Positions 9,652 to 21,721 of a DNA stretch of 64,000 nt are shown in pieces (the first letter of the stretch is position 1; each line of letters opens with the position of its first letter). The DNA is from Misgurnus anguillicaudatus (lineage: Eukaryota; Chordata; Actinopteri; Cypriniformes; Cobitidae). The stretch covers positions 51,321,501 through 51,385,500 of the forward strand of contig NC_073358.2 in assembly GCF_027580225.2 (NCBI RefSeq), written 5' to 3'. The translations under genes were made by a program, and so were the position numbers. A model generated the notes under the pieces. That model was not told the origin of the DNA. It searched no databases and saw only the letters and a program-made list of their open reading frames with translations.

Positions 9652-11812
9652 TTAAAGGATAATTTCGGTATTTAACACTTTGAGTCTCATTTTTGGTTTG
9701 TTTTGGATGAACTACAGTGATGGACACTGAAATTTTGATAATGGGTCGTGTCTTGAGTTTTTGACTCGTTTAGAAGTGTCTCTTGACTGCTTCAGAATGG
9801 AAGTCAATGGCCATGCACAAACATGTCATTAAAACAACACTTAACATTCATTTTCAAAACTGTGCTACTCACCAAGTGGTTTGTGGTGTTCGTTGATGAT
9901 TAAAAACAACTAGTGTAGCGAAATACAGTTTCTGTTGTGTTTTATTTGGCATTTTGTAAAAGTCCATTGACTTCTCTTGGAAGACTCATTGCTCGCTGAT
10001 ATATCACTCCGCCGATATATTTTTCCCATATTTGATGGCTCAGTGACCAGCCTTAGGTTTGAAGTTGAGCTCGATATTGACTGTCTATACGGAAGACACC
10101 GAGTTCCGTTCAGCGTCCTTGTACGGCAAAGTGGTTGTCGCCATCAAGTAGTCGGGAGTGTGCAAACTAGGGCTGTCAATAGATAAAAAAAATTAATCTA
10201 GATTAATCGCATGATTTCATGAGTTAACTGCGATTAATCGCAAATTAATCGCACATTTTTATCCATTCTAAATTTACCCTAATTTAACACTTTTCAGGTT
10301 TTTTATATTCTAATCATATATACATATATAGATGCTTTATGCAAATGTATGTTAACAACAGCCTGTTTACATTTTAACAGAATCACCAGCCATTGTTTTG
10401 TAAATGAATTTTCCTTTCAGAAGATTTTTCTTTCTCCATTTTTGTTTGCTGCTGCATCATTTGTGACATGTGCTGGCAAATTGAGTCGGAATTAGCAAAT
10501 TTAAAAAAAAATAGTTGTTCATATTTTGACATTCTCTATTAAAACATAGAACAATGCATGATTTGTTGAAATATAACAAAATATGACAGAACTACACGTG
10601 TTTGAAGTTGAAAGAGTCAAATTACCACAAACATTTCCACATCCATACATTATATTACCTCATCAATACCTTAAAATCACTGGTTAAACTAATAGATTTA
10701 GCACACACAAAGCAAAAACATCATCAATGTATGTTCAACTTTTTTTCCTTTTGTTTGATTGACATTGAGACAGACTGCTTAAAATCTAAGTGATCTAATA
10801 TAATGTTACTCATCAGATAGTTTTACCCAACAGTTAACCAAACATTTACTTAAAACATAACAGATTATAGAGCCTACCTGCGTGAATTCTTATCAAAACA
10901 GATATTTGTAAAACTGTAATTTTGTGTAGATGTCTATATATCCGGGTCGCGCACTCGCGCGTCTGTGTGCACGCGCTTCAGATATCAGTCAGTCAGCGTG
11001 AGGGGATCGCATTTGAGTCTTGTCGCTCTTAATAACTCTTTAACATTAATCAGGTACCGAACTTTATCTCTCTTAATGACTCTTTTAACATCAAGCAAGT
11101 CCTGCAGTCTATTTTCTAAGTCATGCATAAAAGCGAAACCAAAATGAATTGAGACGCATTTTTGTATTAGATTAAGCATTAGGAGGACGGTAACGTTACA
11201 CCTCTCAGACGTATAAATAAAGATCATATCAGATGTCCAACAAGCATTTAGAGCATTGGATTTGGTAGACGATTTGCTTAATGTTCTTATTTCTATGAAA
11301 ACCTTTTACTCATTTAGAGAGAGTCATATTTGTCTGCGTCTCTGTTCATTCAACTATGGGCTGGACCAAGGGTCAAACAGAAATTGCGCGTTGCGTTAAT
11401 CTCCGTTAATAAAATTAGTGGCGTTAAAATGAATTTGCGTTAACGCGTTATTAACGCGTTAATTTTGACAGCCCTAGACTGCAAACGCTTCATATAGAGT
11501 GGAAGTATATACGCAGTTGTGAGGTGTCTGAAAATATAGTTCCACTATAGCAAATAACACGGATTGAAATCATACATTGCGCCAAAATATTTGTTTTTAA
11601 TCATCAACAAACACCATAAACCACTCTGTGAGTAGCACAGTTTTGAAACTGAACGTTAGGTGTTGTTTTAATGACATGTTTGTTCATGGCCCTTGACTTC
11701 CATTCTGAAGCAGTCAAGAGACGCTTCTAAACGAGTCAAAAAGTCAAGACACGACCCATTGTCAAAATGTCAGTGTCCATCACTGTAGTTAAATACCGGA
11801 ATTATCATTTAA
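9652..11812. mobile_element. TTAA element with about 250-bp inverted arms, nested
   Basis: Left arm 9652-9910 and right arm about 11560-11812 are inverted copies, with a shared block around 'tcttgactgcttcagaatgg'. Ends are TTAAAGGATAATTTCGG and CCGGAATTATCATTTAA. Copy 2 of the host keeps the empty site ('catccattaacaatctcc' at about 57979). The hAT at 10168-11476 sits within it. Confidence 0.88.
10168..11476. mobile_element. hAT-type element TAGGGCTGTCAAT
   Basis: TAGGGCTGTCAAT at the left and TTTTGACAGCCCTA at the right, with many ATTAATCGC/GCGTTAAC repeats just inside each end. Flanks share TGCAAA with mismatches, an eroded 8-bp duplication. No transposase frame. This is the third nesting level in the stack. 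Confidence 0.82.
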
Positions 11813-12267
11813 CAATCTCCAAACAATTGTTTATTCCTCAAAATCTGTATCTTTATCTGATACAGACTCAAACATAAGGTCTGTTTGCTTTGAGAGCTTT
11901 CAGCTACTGACTAACAGCCAATCAGAGCAGAGCTCAACATTATTATTCATGACCTTTCAAATAAGGTAATAATAGACCATTTCATTCTGAAGGCAAATCC
12001 TAGGGTTGTAAATGGACATTTGCTCTTAATAAAGCCACATACCTTTTATGTAGATAGCAGAGAACAATTTAATTTCAATGCATTCTTTGGCACCTTTAAG
12101 TTAATTCAAGATAAAAAAATGTGTTCTTTCTAAGAATGTTTGAATATTTTTCTAGAAATAAGACAAAATATTTTGTTTGCACCTTTTTAGCATGTAAACG
12201 TATGAGCCCATATGAGACCCATACCTATGTATGCATTGAGCTGCAGATACAGTGTGTGTTAATACAG

Positions 12268-12292
12268 CTGTGTGTGTGTGTGTGTGTGTGTG
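12268..12292. repeat. (GT)n microsatellite
   Basis: About 12 GT units, 270 bp before exon 5. A purine run (GA)n at 12379-12397 and a long pyrimidine tract at 12440-12500 follow, leading into the exon 5 acceptor. Confidence 0.9.
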
Positions 12293-12560
12293 CAGATGCA
12301 GCGCTGCGCATCTGTATGTGTGTTGCATTGGGTTGAGCTGTGACTCACTCTGATTAGCCGACACTGCTGCAGTGAAAGGGAGAGAGAGAGAGAGAGAGCG
12401 GGTGAGCGAGTTATTGCGCTACAGTCTCATCACTGAAACCCCTCTCTCCCCCCTTCTCTCTCTCTCCCCTGCTCTCCCTCTCTCTCTCCCCCCAGTCTGT
12501 TTTTCTCTGCTGTGTGGCTCAACGATCATCTCACATGTTTTCTCCTCTCGTCTCCTTCAG

Positions 12561-12747
12561 CGCTCCCTCCGTTCGTTCCGTCTCTGCGCTCCGACGATGA
12601 CACCTCCAATTTTGAGGAGCCCGAGAGGCCCCATCGCCCCGCGGCCGCTGCCCAGCGAGATCTCCCTCGCGACGGCTTCAACGGACGAGACCTGCCCTTT
12701 GTAGGGTGGTGCTTCAGTCGGGCCCTGAGCGCACTGGCCAAGTCTGA
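12561..12747 (+). CDS. cit: citron exon 5: AGC-kinase C-tail and hydrophobic motif
   Basis: Codons 200-262, starting and ending in split codons. Contains PPFVPSLRSDDDTSNFEEPE, the conserved C-tail, then an Ala/Pro/Arg-rich stretch unlike human citron, then LPFVGWCFSRAL. The last is the hydrophobic motif, where human citron has FVGFSYS; the position usually occupied by phosphorylatable Ser or Thr is Cys250 (TGC). Acceptor tccttcag after a strong polypyrimidine tract; donor gtgagt. Confidence 0.93.
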
Positions 12748-13051
12748 GTGAGTACACGCACAGATTTTACTTGTGTAGTCACAGGTGGTCCATTGGTACG
12801 GAGACGGTTGCATCACCACGGCGACTGTCACCAGGCAACACTGAGGAGGAATGTGAGATGATGCTCGTCTGTAGAAAGCTGCGGTCTCGCACTCTTTCAC
12901 AGCATGCGGCTATAAGATGAATGAGATGTGTGTGTGTGTGTTCACGGGGGTGTGTAGGTGTGCGTTACTGTGAATGTTTTTAAAACCATCACATGATTTC
13001 CCATTTGTATGTTGACATGCGAATGCAGGGGAGTGGGAAACCCTCCTGCTC

Positions 13052-13095
<44 letters not shown>

Positions 13096-14540
13096 GTGTG
13101 TGATATGATCATACACACAAGATGTAAACATTTGGTTTTCCTGATCAACTGTGTGTTTGCTGCGATGTAGTAAAACCTTGAATCTGTTGTTTTCACTCCA
13201 TTTCCTTTGGGTTGGTGTTTACTGATGCACGAGTCTCGGCTCATATTTCAATCTAAAATCAAAAGTGGTTGTTTATAATCTGCTTAATAAAACTAAACCT
13301 AATTTTAAGACCATTATGTTTTTTGCCTCATGGCATTATTTTTATTTCCCAATTTACTGTAATGCAATAAAATCTTGTTTTTTATATTTGATTTAATTTA
13401 CACCACGGCAGTGTTTGTTATGCTGATTTGAGTCATTGTAGTACAGTAATGAAAATTTACAGAAAAATGCTTTGTTGACTTCTATACGCTTCTCATGTTT
13501 TCTCATGCAAACTATAATTTGTTCACACATCACGTTTTTGTGAGCTTCACTGTGTTTGTGAGCTCAGTGGTTCCTTGCATCTGTAAATGCATTTGAGTCA
13601 GATTACAGTGGAATCACGACACGTTAGATCAGATCTTTCCCATTATGGGACACGTTTTTCCCAGGAGCTGAAATAAGAGGTGACAATATTGAGAGGAATG
13701 TCACAGGGAAAAGTGAGAGAAACCGTCATAACATCATTCAGAACGATGATGAATCCGGAAGGTATTACTATGGTAACCAGAGTGAATTTCCTCTCCGCGT
13801 CCACTCCCTCCATCCAGTCTTGCTCTTTTTCTTTTCTAATCCTGAAATGCAGATTTTTCTCTCTCTCTGTGAGTCACATTACTGGCGTCTTCATAAAGGC
13901 AGCGCGCGTGGGAATGTTAATGCTGGATGGCGGGTGCCGATTGGTGGATTGGCTCCGCCGGAGACGTGCTGTGATGTGAGCTCGGTGCCTCTCTCTTGAA
14001 GCAAACAAAACATCTGTAGTGAGCGATGGTCGTAAAAAGAGACCACTAATGAGAAATGCGCCGACGGCATGCCACATGCACGCATGTGCGCGTGGCCTGT
14101 CGCAGTAGCTGTATATCTCTTTCAACACGCACACGGCAGTGTTTCCTTTGCATGACATAAATTCATTTCTCCTGCATGACTGCTCATGTCTTCTATAGAC
14201 AAACATGCATTTTTAAAAAGCAAGAAATCAGACAGTGCATGTCAATGTTGCAGGTGTCGTATGCTCTGAGCTCAGTCCAGTTGTGTTGGATCTTGCCTGT
14301 GTCGTGACTGTAATATACCGCGTGTAAGTCCTTCATCTCCTTTCTTCTTAGTCATTTCTCCTGATGCGCGTGTCGCTGTAGCAGTATGTGATGTTTGTCA
14401 CATCAAGCATGTTGTGCATCTCTTTGCTTATTTATAAGTTCAGTGCCCTCATGATGTAAAAGAGTTCATGGTTTTCATTCATTCATTCATGTTTATCTTA
14501 ACCAGTTCAGTTTCAGTATGTGCATTATATTTGATTTCAT
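12748..14540 (+). other. Intron 5, first part
   Basis: A (GT)n microsatellite at about 13054-13095 is the only structure I can name. The rest is unique-looking A/T-rich sequence with no coding frame supported by homology or splice sites. Confidence 0.6.
13054..13095. repeat. (GT)n microsatellite
   Basis: About 20 uninterrupted GT units, ending in a TTGTG interruption. Confidence 0.95.
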
Positions 14541-14544
14541 GTAT

Positions 14545-14627
14545 ATCGCACAGTGGAGAGCATTGCATATTAGCAGTGCAAAAGGTCATGGGTTCGAACC
14601 CAGGGAACACACATACTGTATGTCGTT
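14545..14627 (+). mobile_element. tRNA-derived SINE, 5' half
   Basis: Contains an A-box-like 'gagagcattgcatattagc' and a B box 'ggtcatgggttcgaaccc', then 'gggaacacacatactgta'. The tail of the same SINE type ('aataaaagcgtctgccaaa') resumes at 15093 after the inserted MITE 14628-15092. A separate tail with TGTAA repeats is seen at 23820-23898. Confidence 0.75.
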
Positions 14628-15092
14628 TTAAAGGGGACCGAGAATGAAAAACCATTTTTACCTTGTCTTTGTTGAATAATGGTAGTCTACCCACATTCAC
14701 AAACATACAAAAAGTGCTAAACATGCTAAACATCTCAGCCTCATAGAAATTCGTATTTTAGAAATGTCAGCCAGAAAACAGCCCAATCTGAAAAACTGAT
14801 GCTTATGACATCACAGGCATCTAACTGCACTTCACTTTAAAATAATTGGCTACATTTTTTGAGTGGCAGCAAAGTCAGCCAATCAGTAATGAGATTGCAA
14901 GTTAAGCCAGTAGGGGGAGCCAAATAGGTGCAAAACCACTTGTTTAAAATCCCCCACCCTAATAGAGCTATCTGAGAGAGGTTTTTAGGATGCTTCTAAG
15001 GCATTACAGACCCAAAAAAAAAAAAATTGTCTACATGTCACATCACAGAACAAGGATAAATACTCCGTTCAATTATTCTATGTCACCTTTAA
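14628..15092. mobile_element. TTAA MITE inserted in a SINE
   Basis: Ends TTAAAGGGGACCGAGAATGA and ATTCTATGTCACCTTTAA are inverted. It separates the head and tail of one SINE, so it is the younger insertion. No coding sequence. Confidence 0.82.
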
Positions 15093-15135
15093 ATAAAAGC
15101 GTCTGCCAAATAAATGTAATAAATGTAGTGGATAA
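15093..15135 (+). mobile_element. SINE 3' tail
   Basis: 'ataaaagcgtctgccaaata' followed by AATGTAATAAATGTA repeats is the tail of the SINE that starts at 14545. Confidence 0.72.
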
Positions 15136-15176
15136 ATGTAATGCAAATCTTTGCATTGCTGTAATGATACTGTATG

Positions 15177-15893
15177 CATGGTTCCGAACTGGTCCTTGAA
15201 ATCCTTGAAGGTTTGTGAATCTGGGGAAAATAATTCAAGGCCCTGCTGGGAAGTTTTAGAAAATATACATACATGGATACAGGTCATTGAAAGTGCTTCA
15301 ATCTATTTTATGCAAGAAGTTTTCTAGGAAAAAAATCCATATAATTCCCTGTGTAGTGTAGGATAATATAAAAATCTAGACTTTTTAAGCACATGTGCTA
15401 AACTGTTCACTTTAAATGCTTATATCTTCTGTATGCGAATGTTGATTCATACCAAAATGCTTTTTTGCATAGTTGTGTTTGACACATGAAAATGTTTCGA
15501 GTTACGTATGTAACTGTTGTTCCTTGAGAAGGGAACGAGACGCTATGTCTCCCTTGCCATACTTCCTGTATCCCTGTAATGCCGTCTTTGGCAATATTTC
15601 AGAAAGTGATATACTTCCTGGCTCCCGTGTCACCCTGTCATTGTCGTTAAGCCTCACCATTGGTAGAATTTGATATACACATTCAGATGCACTTAGCCCT
15701 GGAGTCACAGTAACGCAGCGCGAGTTCCCTTCAAAAAGGAATTGTAACAATGTATCTTAAAAGGTAACACAATGTAACTTTGCTCTCACTTGAAATGTGT
15801 CCCCACATTTAGTCCTTGAATTTGAGGGTATTGGACCTGGAAAGTCCTTAAAAGGTCCTTGAATTTTACGTTAACTAAAGTGTGGGAACACTG
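15177..15893. mobile_element. Composite CAGGGTTCC element, copy 2
   Basis: Ends are degenerate (CATGGTTCCGAAC and GTGGGAACACTG), but order and content match the copies at 6150 and 24099, including the inner 'ttccttgagaagggaacgag' block and the closing 'agtccttgaatttgagggta' block. Confidence 0.8.
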
Positions 15894-16179
15894 TGTATGT
15901 ATACCCTTTACGATACAACAACCTTTATGTTATTAGATTTGTTATAATGATTTGTTACAATGTTTAAGTCATTTTGAAAATATGTAGAAAGATGGGTTAA
16001 AAGGTTACTTACCATCTTAAAAATTTAAAGTAGTCTAAAAAGACATTATACTTTTGTCTAGTTTTACTCAAAAGTGCTTTTGGTGTGTTGTACTTTGCAT
16101 GATTTTTGTTAACAGAATTTTATTTTGGTGAAATCCGAATTGAAATCCAGTCAATTGGAATTTATTTGTTGAAGGGTGT

Positions 16180-16543
16180 TAGTGCTGGGCAAAGATTAAT
16201 CGCGATTAATCGCATACAAAATAAAAGAGATTTTTTGCATAATATATGTGCGTGTACTGTGTCCAATTATTGTGTACATTTAACCACACACACATTCATA
16301 TATTCATTTCAGAATTGTTTTACTTATATATAATTTTTTTAAATTTATTTTTAATATAGAATATATAAAAATAGAAATAAATATATATAAACATGTAAAC
16401 GTTTCTTAAATACATACATGAATGTGTGTGTGTGTGTATTTATTTATACATAATAATTACACACAGCCCATACTCATATATTATGCCAAAAATCACTTTT
16501 ATTTTGTATGCGATTAATCGCGATTAATCTTTGCCCAGCACTA
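16180..16543. mobile_element. hAT-type MITE with 8-bp duplication AAGGGTGT
   Basis: Perfect ends of nearly 50 bp starting TAGTGCTGGGCAAAGATTAA and containing paired CGCGATTAATCGC. AAGGGTGT flanks both ends (16172-16179, 16544-16551), an 8-bp target duplication. The middle is A/T-rich with short TG and TA runs. Likely a recent insertion given the exact ends. Confidence 0.9.
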
Positions 16544-16679
16544 AAGGGTGTACAATTTTGGTATTTTATATTAGGGTTGCACAATATTAAAAACAATTGC
16601 AATATGTATTAACTTTTGCTGAATATTATACGGTCATGAATCATGATACAAAATTGCTTTAGGTTAGTAAAATTTCAAG

Positions 16680-17021
16680 TTAAAGGTGCATTGTGTAATT
16701 TTCAGGAGGATCTCTTGACAGAAATGCAAAATAATATACATAACTATATAATGAGTGCTGTATAAAGACTTTATATAATGAACTGTTTTGTTTTTTTATT
16801 ACCTGAGAATGCGCTGTTTTTATCTACATACAGCACGGGTCTCCTTACATAGAAGTCGCCGTCATGTTTCTACAGTAGCCCTAAACGGACAAACTGTTAT
16901 ACAGAGTGCGTTTCGTCTCTACGTTGTCTCAGACGACGACATGTTTGTCCTGTGGCAGCTACCATATGCGTTTTGAAAATGAGAGGCTGTTTGTTGGTCA
17001 CTAGATGCTGCTAAAACGTAC
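16680..17021. mobile_element. TTAAAGGTGCAGTGTGTA-family MITE, truncated
   Basis: Matches 58472-58829 in reverse orientation: it begins TTAAAGGTGCATTGTGTAAT, passes through 'ggatctcttgacagaaatgc', and breaks off at 'actagatgctgctaaaacgta' before the second TIR. Confidence 0.75.
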
Positions 17022-18504
17022 TGAAATCCTTTGGTTATTGCAAACCATTGCAGTATGAACATTTACGATTTTCCCTGTGGTGAAGCATAACGGTTAATCG
17101 CGATTAATCTATAGCAAAATAAAAGTTTTTGTTAACATCATATTTGTGTGTGAACTGTGTATAATAACTTTGTATAGATAAATGCACACACATGCATGTA
17201 TATATTTAAGAAATGCTTACATGTGTATTTATCGTGATTAATCATTACGCATTGATTTCGCTATGTCTCACGGTCCTATTCTCGATCAATATTTTGATAT
17301 CAGTGTCGTGTGCAGAAGTACTGTTTAATCTTTCCTTTTCTCCTTCATCCTTCATGGTGATAAAGTCCACATTTATCATTGTGAGAATTACTTGGCTCAC
17401 AATGCAACGTATAATATTATGTTGGTTATATTTGATACGGCAGTAATCGCATTTTCCTTTCCCTCAGTGTGTTGTTAAAGTGCAGTAATAAGCTGTCATG
17501 TTGAGGAGGACCGGTTTGTTTTCAGCAGCTTTAATTAGACTGTTTCCGGCGAGGTGGTGCTGCTGTCTGCCGTAGGTTCATCTTGTGTAGGTGGTTTCTT
17601 CTTCTTCTGACTCTGACTCACGGTTTAATGGTTAGTCGAAAAGACCGCATTGTTGATTTGACTGGTGAACTCAATTAAACTCTTACAAGGATATCGTGGG
17701 TTAAATGCCAGTTAATCTCTGTCTTTACTGACAGATACTCTTGTATGAACTTAAGTCATTATGGTGGTAACAAGATATTGACTACACATATGATTTTTCC
17801 CAAAAACCAGATTGGAATGGCATTAAAATAGAGTGCTGTGCTTTTAGAGATGCTGCTTCTCTGTCACTGTGTGAACAGAAGTTATATCCTAATATTTGTT
17901 TTCTATAAAACACAACGACTGGAGGCATCAAAGCAGCTGTTGTGTAACGTTCACTGCCTTCCTCAAAACAACTAGTCAAACTCCAAAAGTCTTCATCTTT
18001 GTACCCGTGTTTCGGTGTGCTGTTACATAACGGTAAACTACTGGCAGCTAAAGCCGAAGGTATACTCGGGCCGTCTGCGTATGCGCGCCGTCCGCATGAC
18101 GTCATTTTCATCATCTGGATAGTCTGCATACGACAGCGCAAAGGTGTGAAAATGTTGAGATGAGAAACTACACTACAAACAATTACACAAAGACAATAGA
18201 CAGCATTTGCACACAAACCATTGTCTTTTTTATTTTATTTTTACTTCTTCCAAGAACAGAAAGCTGTGGAGCATTTTTGTCACCATTTTGATTCCTGTTC
18301 TTTGTTTTTCTTTTTGGTTGTTCTAAACTTTGTTTGCATTGGTGGATCCGCTATTTTTCTTTTTATCTATCCTAATTTTTTTAATGTACTGTAAATGTCG
18401 CAGATCATTTTTATTGCGTACTTGTCGAACGCGGCCATCTGCGCCAACAGCGATGAGTATACTTGCAAAGCCACGAGGACGCCAAAAAAAGTTATACATG
18501 GCCC
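17022..18504 (+). other. Intron 5, stretch with little recognised
   Basis: Short pieces with CGATTAATC at 17095-17110 and 17230-17245 are remnants of a hAT-like MITE. At 18048-18110 there is a CpG-rich 'gtctgcgtatgcgcgccgtc' piece of a repeat related to 23495-23747. No gene evidence. Confidence 0.5.
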
Positions 18505-19289
18505 TTAAATGATTAGTCCATTTTCTAAAAAAAATCCAGATAATTTACTCACCACCATGTCATCCAAAATGTTGATGTCTTTCTTTTATTCAGTCGAGAA
18601 GAAATTATGTTTTTTGAGGAAAACATTCCAGGATTTTTCTAATTTTAATGGACTTTAAATGGACCCCAACACTTAACATTTTAATGCAGTTTAAAATTGC
18701 ACCTTCAAAGGACTCTAAATGATCCCAAACGAGGCATAACGGTCTTATCTAGTGAAACGATTGTCATTTTCGCCCAAAAAATAAATAATTTGCACTTTTA
18801 AACCACAACTAGCGCGACCTCCCGTAATTGAGTAATGACGTCGAAACGTCACGTGTTACATATATGAAATGCACATTTGCAGACCATTTTACACAATAAA
18901 CTGACACAAAGACATTAATTAGTATCATTCGACATACAACAACGTCTGAACGGTCCTCTTTCTCCACACTTGTAAACACTGGGGCGGAGTTTCGCATACG
19001 TCATCCGTGACCTTTCGGCGTGATGATGTATTGCGTGAGGGCGTGCTGGCACGTCACATGACCGGAGATAGACCGATGTTGTGGTTTAAAAGTGCATATT
19101 TTGTATTTTTCTTGCCAAAAATGACAATCGTTTCACCAGATAAGACACTTATTCATCGTTTGGGAGTCCTTTGAAACTGCAATTTTAAACTGCATTAGAA
19201 CCGTTAAGTGTTGGGGTCCATCAACATTTTGGATGACATGGTGGTGAGTAAATTATCTGGATTTAAAAAAACAAGGACTAATCCTTTAA
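18505..19289. mobile_element. TTAA element with long inverted arms, family H copy 1
   Basis: Ends TTAAATGATTAGTCCATTTT and its inverse ending GGACTAATCCTTTAA. Arms extend about 200 bp and contain 'caccaccatgtcatccaaaa' on one side and its complement on the other. Two more copies are at 39744-40615 and 62176-63091. The CG-rich middle differs in orientation between copies. Confidence 0.88.
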
Positions 19290-20667
19290 GTTGCCAGCAA
19301 TCTACTGTTAATTTACAGTTCTACTACCGTTAATTAAAAGCTCCCCTATATTTAACGGTATGTTACCGTATTGATACCCTGGAACCTAACTTATTTTTAT
19401 TTGGGAAACCATTTCATCAGTATTTTACTGTTTACTGTTAAAAACAGCATTTTCCTGTAGAATCTAGCAGTTTTTATACTGTGCACTGACTCACTAGTCA
19501 TGTATTTTTGATCAGGCTCTATTATGATGAATCACGTTTCCTCTGACGTCAACAGTTTATTATCCAAGACAAGTTGACTATAAAAGCTCACAGGAGCAAA
19601 GAGCACCGTGCATGCTCATTAACTTGACCTTTTCCAATGACTGATCAATAGAGCGCAACATGTGTAAGCGCCGCAGTGTCGCCACAGGAACATTGTGAGA
19701 ACATGGGCTATGAATCAGTGTCGGTTGGGTCTGTCGGGCAGGATAAGAATACACGCATCAGCGTTCCAACAGATCAATAGCTACTGTATTCGCAGAATGC
19801 ATAACTGCGCGTGTGTCCGTGATGGATGTGGGGAGTTAGCCAAAGCAACCTTCGACCACTTCGGCCAAAAAGAGCGAGAGTCTCTGACGTGTTTGCGCGT
19901 GTATTGTTGAATTTGTGGCTGTGCTGATGACGTGTTTCAAGTATCAATACTGCAGTGGTGCCGCTATTGTAATGCTGCAGTTATTGAATTTTTGCTGAAA
20001 CCTTTATTGATGCCGGCTAATGTGGAATGTAATTCTCAAAGGTTATCTGCACGCCGTGCTTTCTCGTATATACTAAAATATTACTGCATTGAAATTCTTT
20101 GTTCTGTCCGAATGTGACTCTATAAAGGGGTGCTGGGTTTGTACGACTCAAAAGGCCCAATTTAAATTGCGTAGACTATAATTACGCCGCGAGTCCAAAC
20201 ACCCGATTATCAAGTCAGTTATGGGCTTTGCTGATCAGACCCCTGGGATGTGTCTGATGTTTTTCCAAAGGGAGCTCTCTAAAGTGCTGGGTAATGGACT
20301 ACTTTACAGCAAACAGGGAGAACCACTAATCTTGTTAGACCCCACTGGTACGATGCCAGGGAAAGCATATTTAGACCTGTACCGAAACACACCAGAACGG
20401 TTTCTGTGTTAAGATGGTCTCTCTCAAGGGGAACCGATCCGATTGTAAGGTTTTCCATTTCACAGCTGGTTATATTAAAACATGACTGAATGTATCTGTG
20501 GATACAGATCTTCTCTCTCCAGAGGAACCGAAAAGCCTCTTAACTCGACAGTAGTTGTTCTCACTGCTCTTAAAGGGCTGAGAGGTCAACATTACCCCAA
20601 ATATAAAGTTGAGTTATATCTCCGTCCATAACTTCTTACTGTCATCCTTAAAACACAAAGTACAGTA

Positions 20668-21030
20668 AGGGGGCGTGCACACCAAAGCTTTTATCCCCGC
20701 GGCTTGCGCATATTTTCAATTGTTTCCAATGGAAGCGCTGGGTTTTTTAAAACGGTCAGCGCTTCTCAGATTTTTTCTGCGCTGAGCACCGAGAGTTGAA
20801 AAATATTCAACTTTGGGTGAAAAACTCTGCTCGTCAATGTCAGTTCTCACACATTGGAGTAAGGGCGGGACAAATATCACAACAACCAACCGGCTAACAG
20901 CTGAAGTATCACAGCTACCAAAGACCTCAGCTGAAGAAAGCTGATGCTCAGCTGAAAAAACAGCTGGCATTCGGCAGCCTCCAGGCGTTTTCAGATGCGT
21001 TTAAAAGCTTTGGTGTGCACGCTACCTAAG
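20668..21030. mobile_element. GTGCACACCAAAGCTTTTA MITE, copy 1 of a cluster
   Basis: 'gtgcacaccaaagcttttat' at the left end and 'aaaagctttggtgtgcac' at the right are inverted. The interior contains repeated AGCTGA/CAGCT motifs. Two sister copies follow at about 21722-22060 and 22072-22445. Confidence 0.8.
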
Positions 21031-21721
21031 TTTGAAAGTTTTATATATATATAACTTACGAAAATAACTTCAGTGTTCTTTAACTTCAGTGTCCGATAAA
21101 GTGGCAGAAAACGATTAAGTTACTGAAGCTGCGTGCACATTGCCAGCGATTTTGTAGCTGTCTGTTGCCCGTCTCCTTTAATAAGGTCATTAGGAGGCGC
21201 CCATAAGGCAGCTTGTACACCAAGGTGTTTTTTCGTGAGGCCTGCGTATGTTTTCAGTTGTCTGCTTATTAAGTCATGACATAAGGATTACTGTTTCCGG
21301 GTCCAAGCCTCAACTCGTTTTAATCGAGGATATTATTTAAACTGCTGAATTTTAAGCATGGTTTATTTATATTACACATTTAAGCAAATAATTTATAAAC
21401 TTGCAGTGTACAGTACACTGCAGTCTCCAGTCTATGTCCATGTCTGGTCATCTTGGATTTTGTTATGGAGATAAAAATTAGGATTGGGTGTTTTTGGTTA
21501 TTTTTTATTATGATACGAGTGTATATTAGTGTGCTTTTTTGTTATTCCCTTATATGGCATTTAAGATTAGACCCAGAAGCGTTGCATGACGTCAGACTTA
21601 ATAAGCGGATGGAAGCGCTGCGCTATTAGAAAAACGTCAGTGTCTGGTGGTTTTGTCTGCGTTAACCATTTTTCTTATTTAGCCTGGAACATTTTTTTAC
21701 TTTTTAACTTGCAGCTAATTT

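Larger units (their letters stand above)
7186..12099. mobile_element. TTAAAGGTGCCGTAGAATG element, copy 1, with nested insertions
   Basis: Left end TTAAAGGTGCCGTAGAATG and right end CATTCTTTGGCACCTTTAA are inverted. The host element is only about 0.6 kb once the insertions are removed; it aligns block by block with copy 2 at 57673-59005. It has been interrupted by the elements at about 7395-7815, 7859-9547 and 9652-11812, two of which carry hAT elements of their own. All of it lies in intron 4. Confidence 0.85.

Noticed and set aside
12910..13244. His/Thr-rich minus-strand frames
   Set aside because: Translations of the (GT)n microsatellite and its flanks.
14545..14627. Possible tRNA gene (A-box and B-box motifs)
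   Set aside because: No cloverleaf with paired acceptor stem can be drawn; the sequence continues into a SINE body.
19570..19600. TATA-like 'ctataaaagctcacagg' as a promoter
   Set aside because: A single TATA-like match in an A/T-rich intron with no following exon; not enough to call a promoter.
20221..20412. A 63-codon plus-strand frame starting MGFADQTPG
   Set aside because: Looks protein-like but has no splice partners, no family I recognise and no second copy; such a length is expected by chance.
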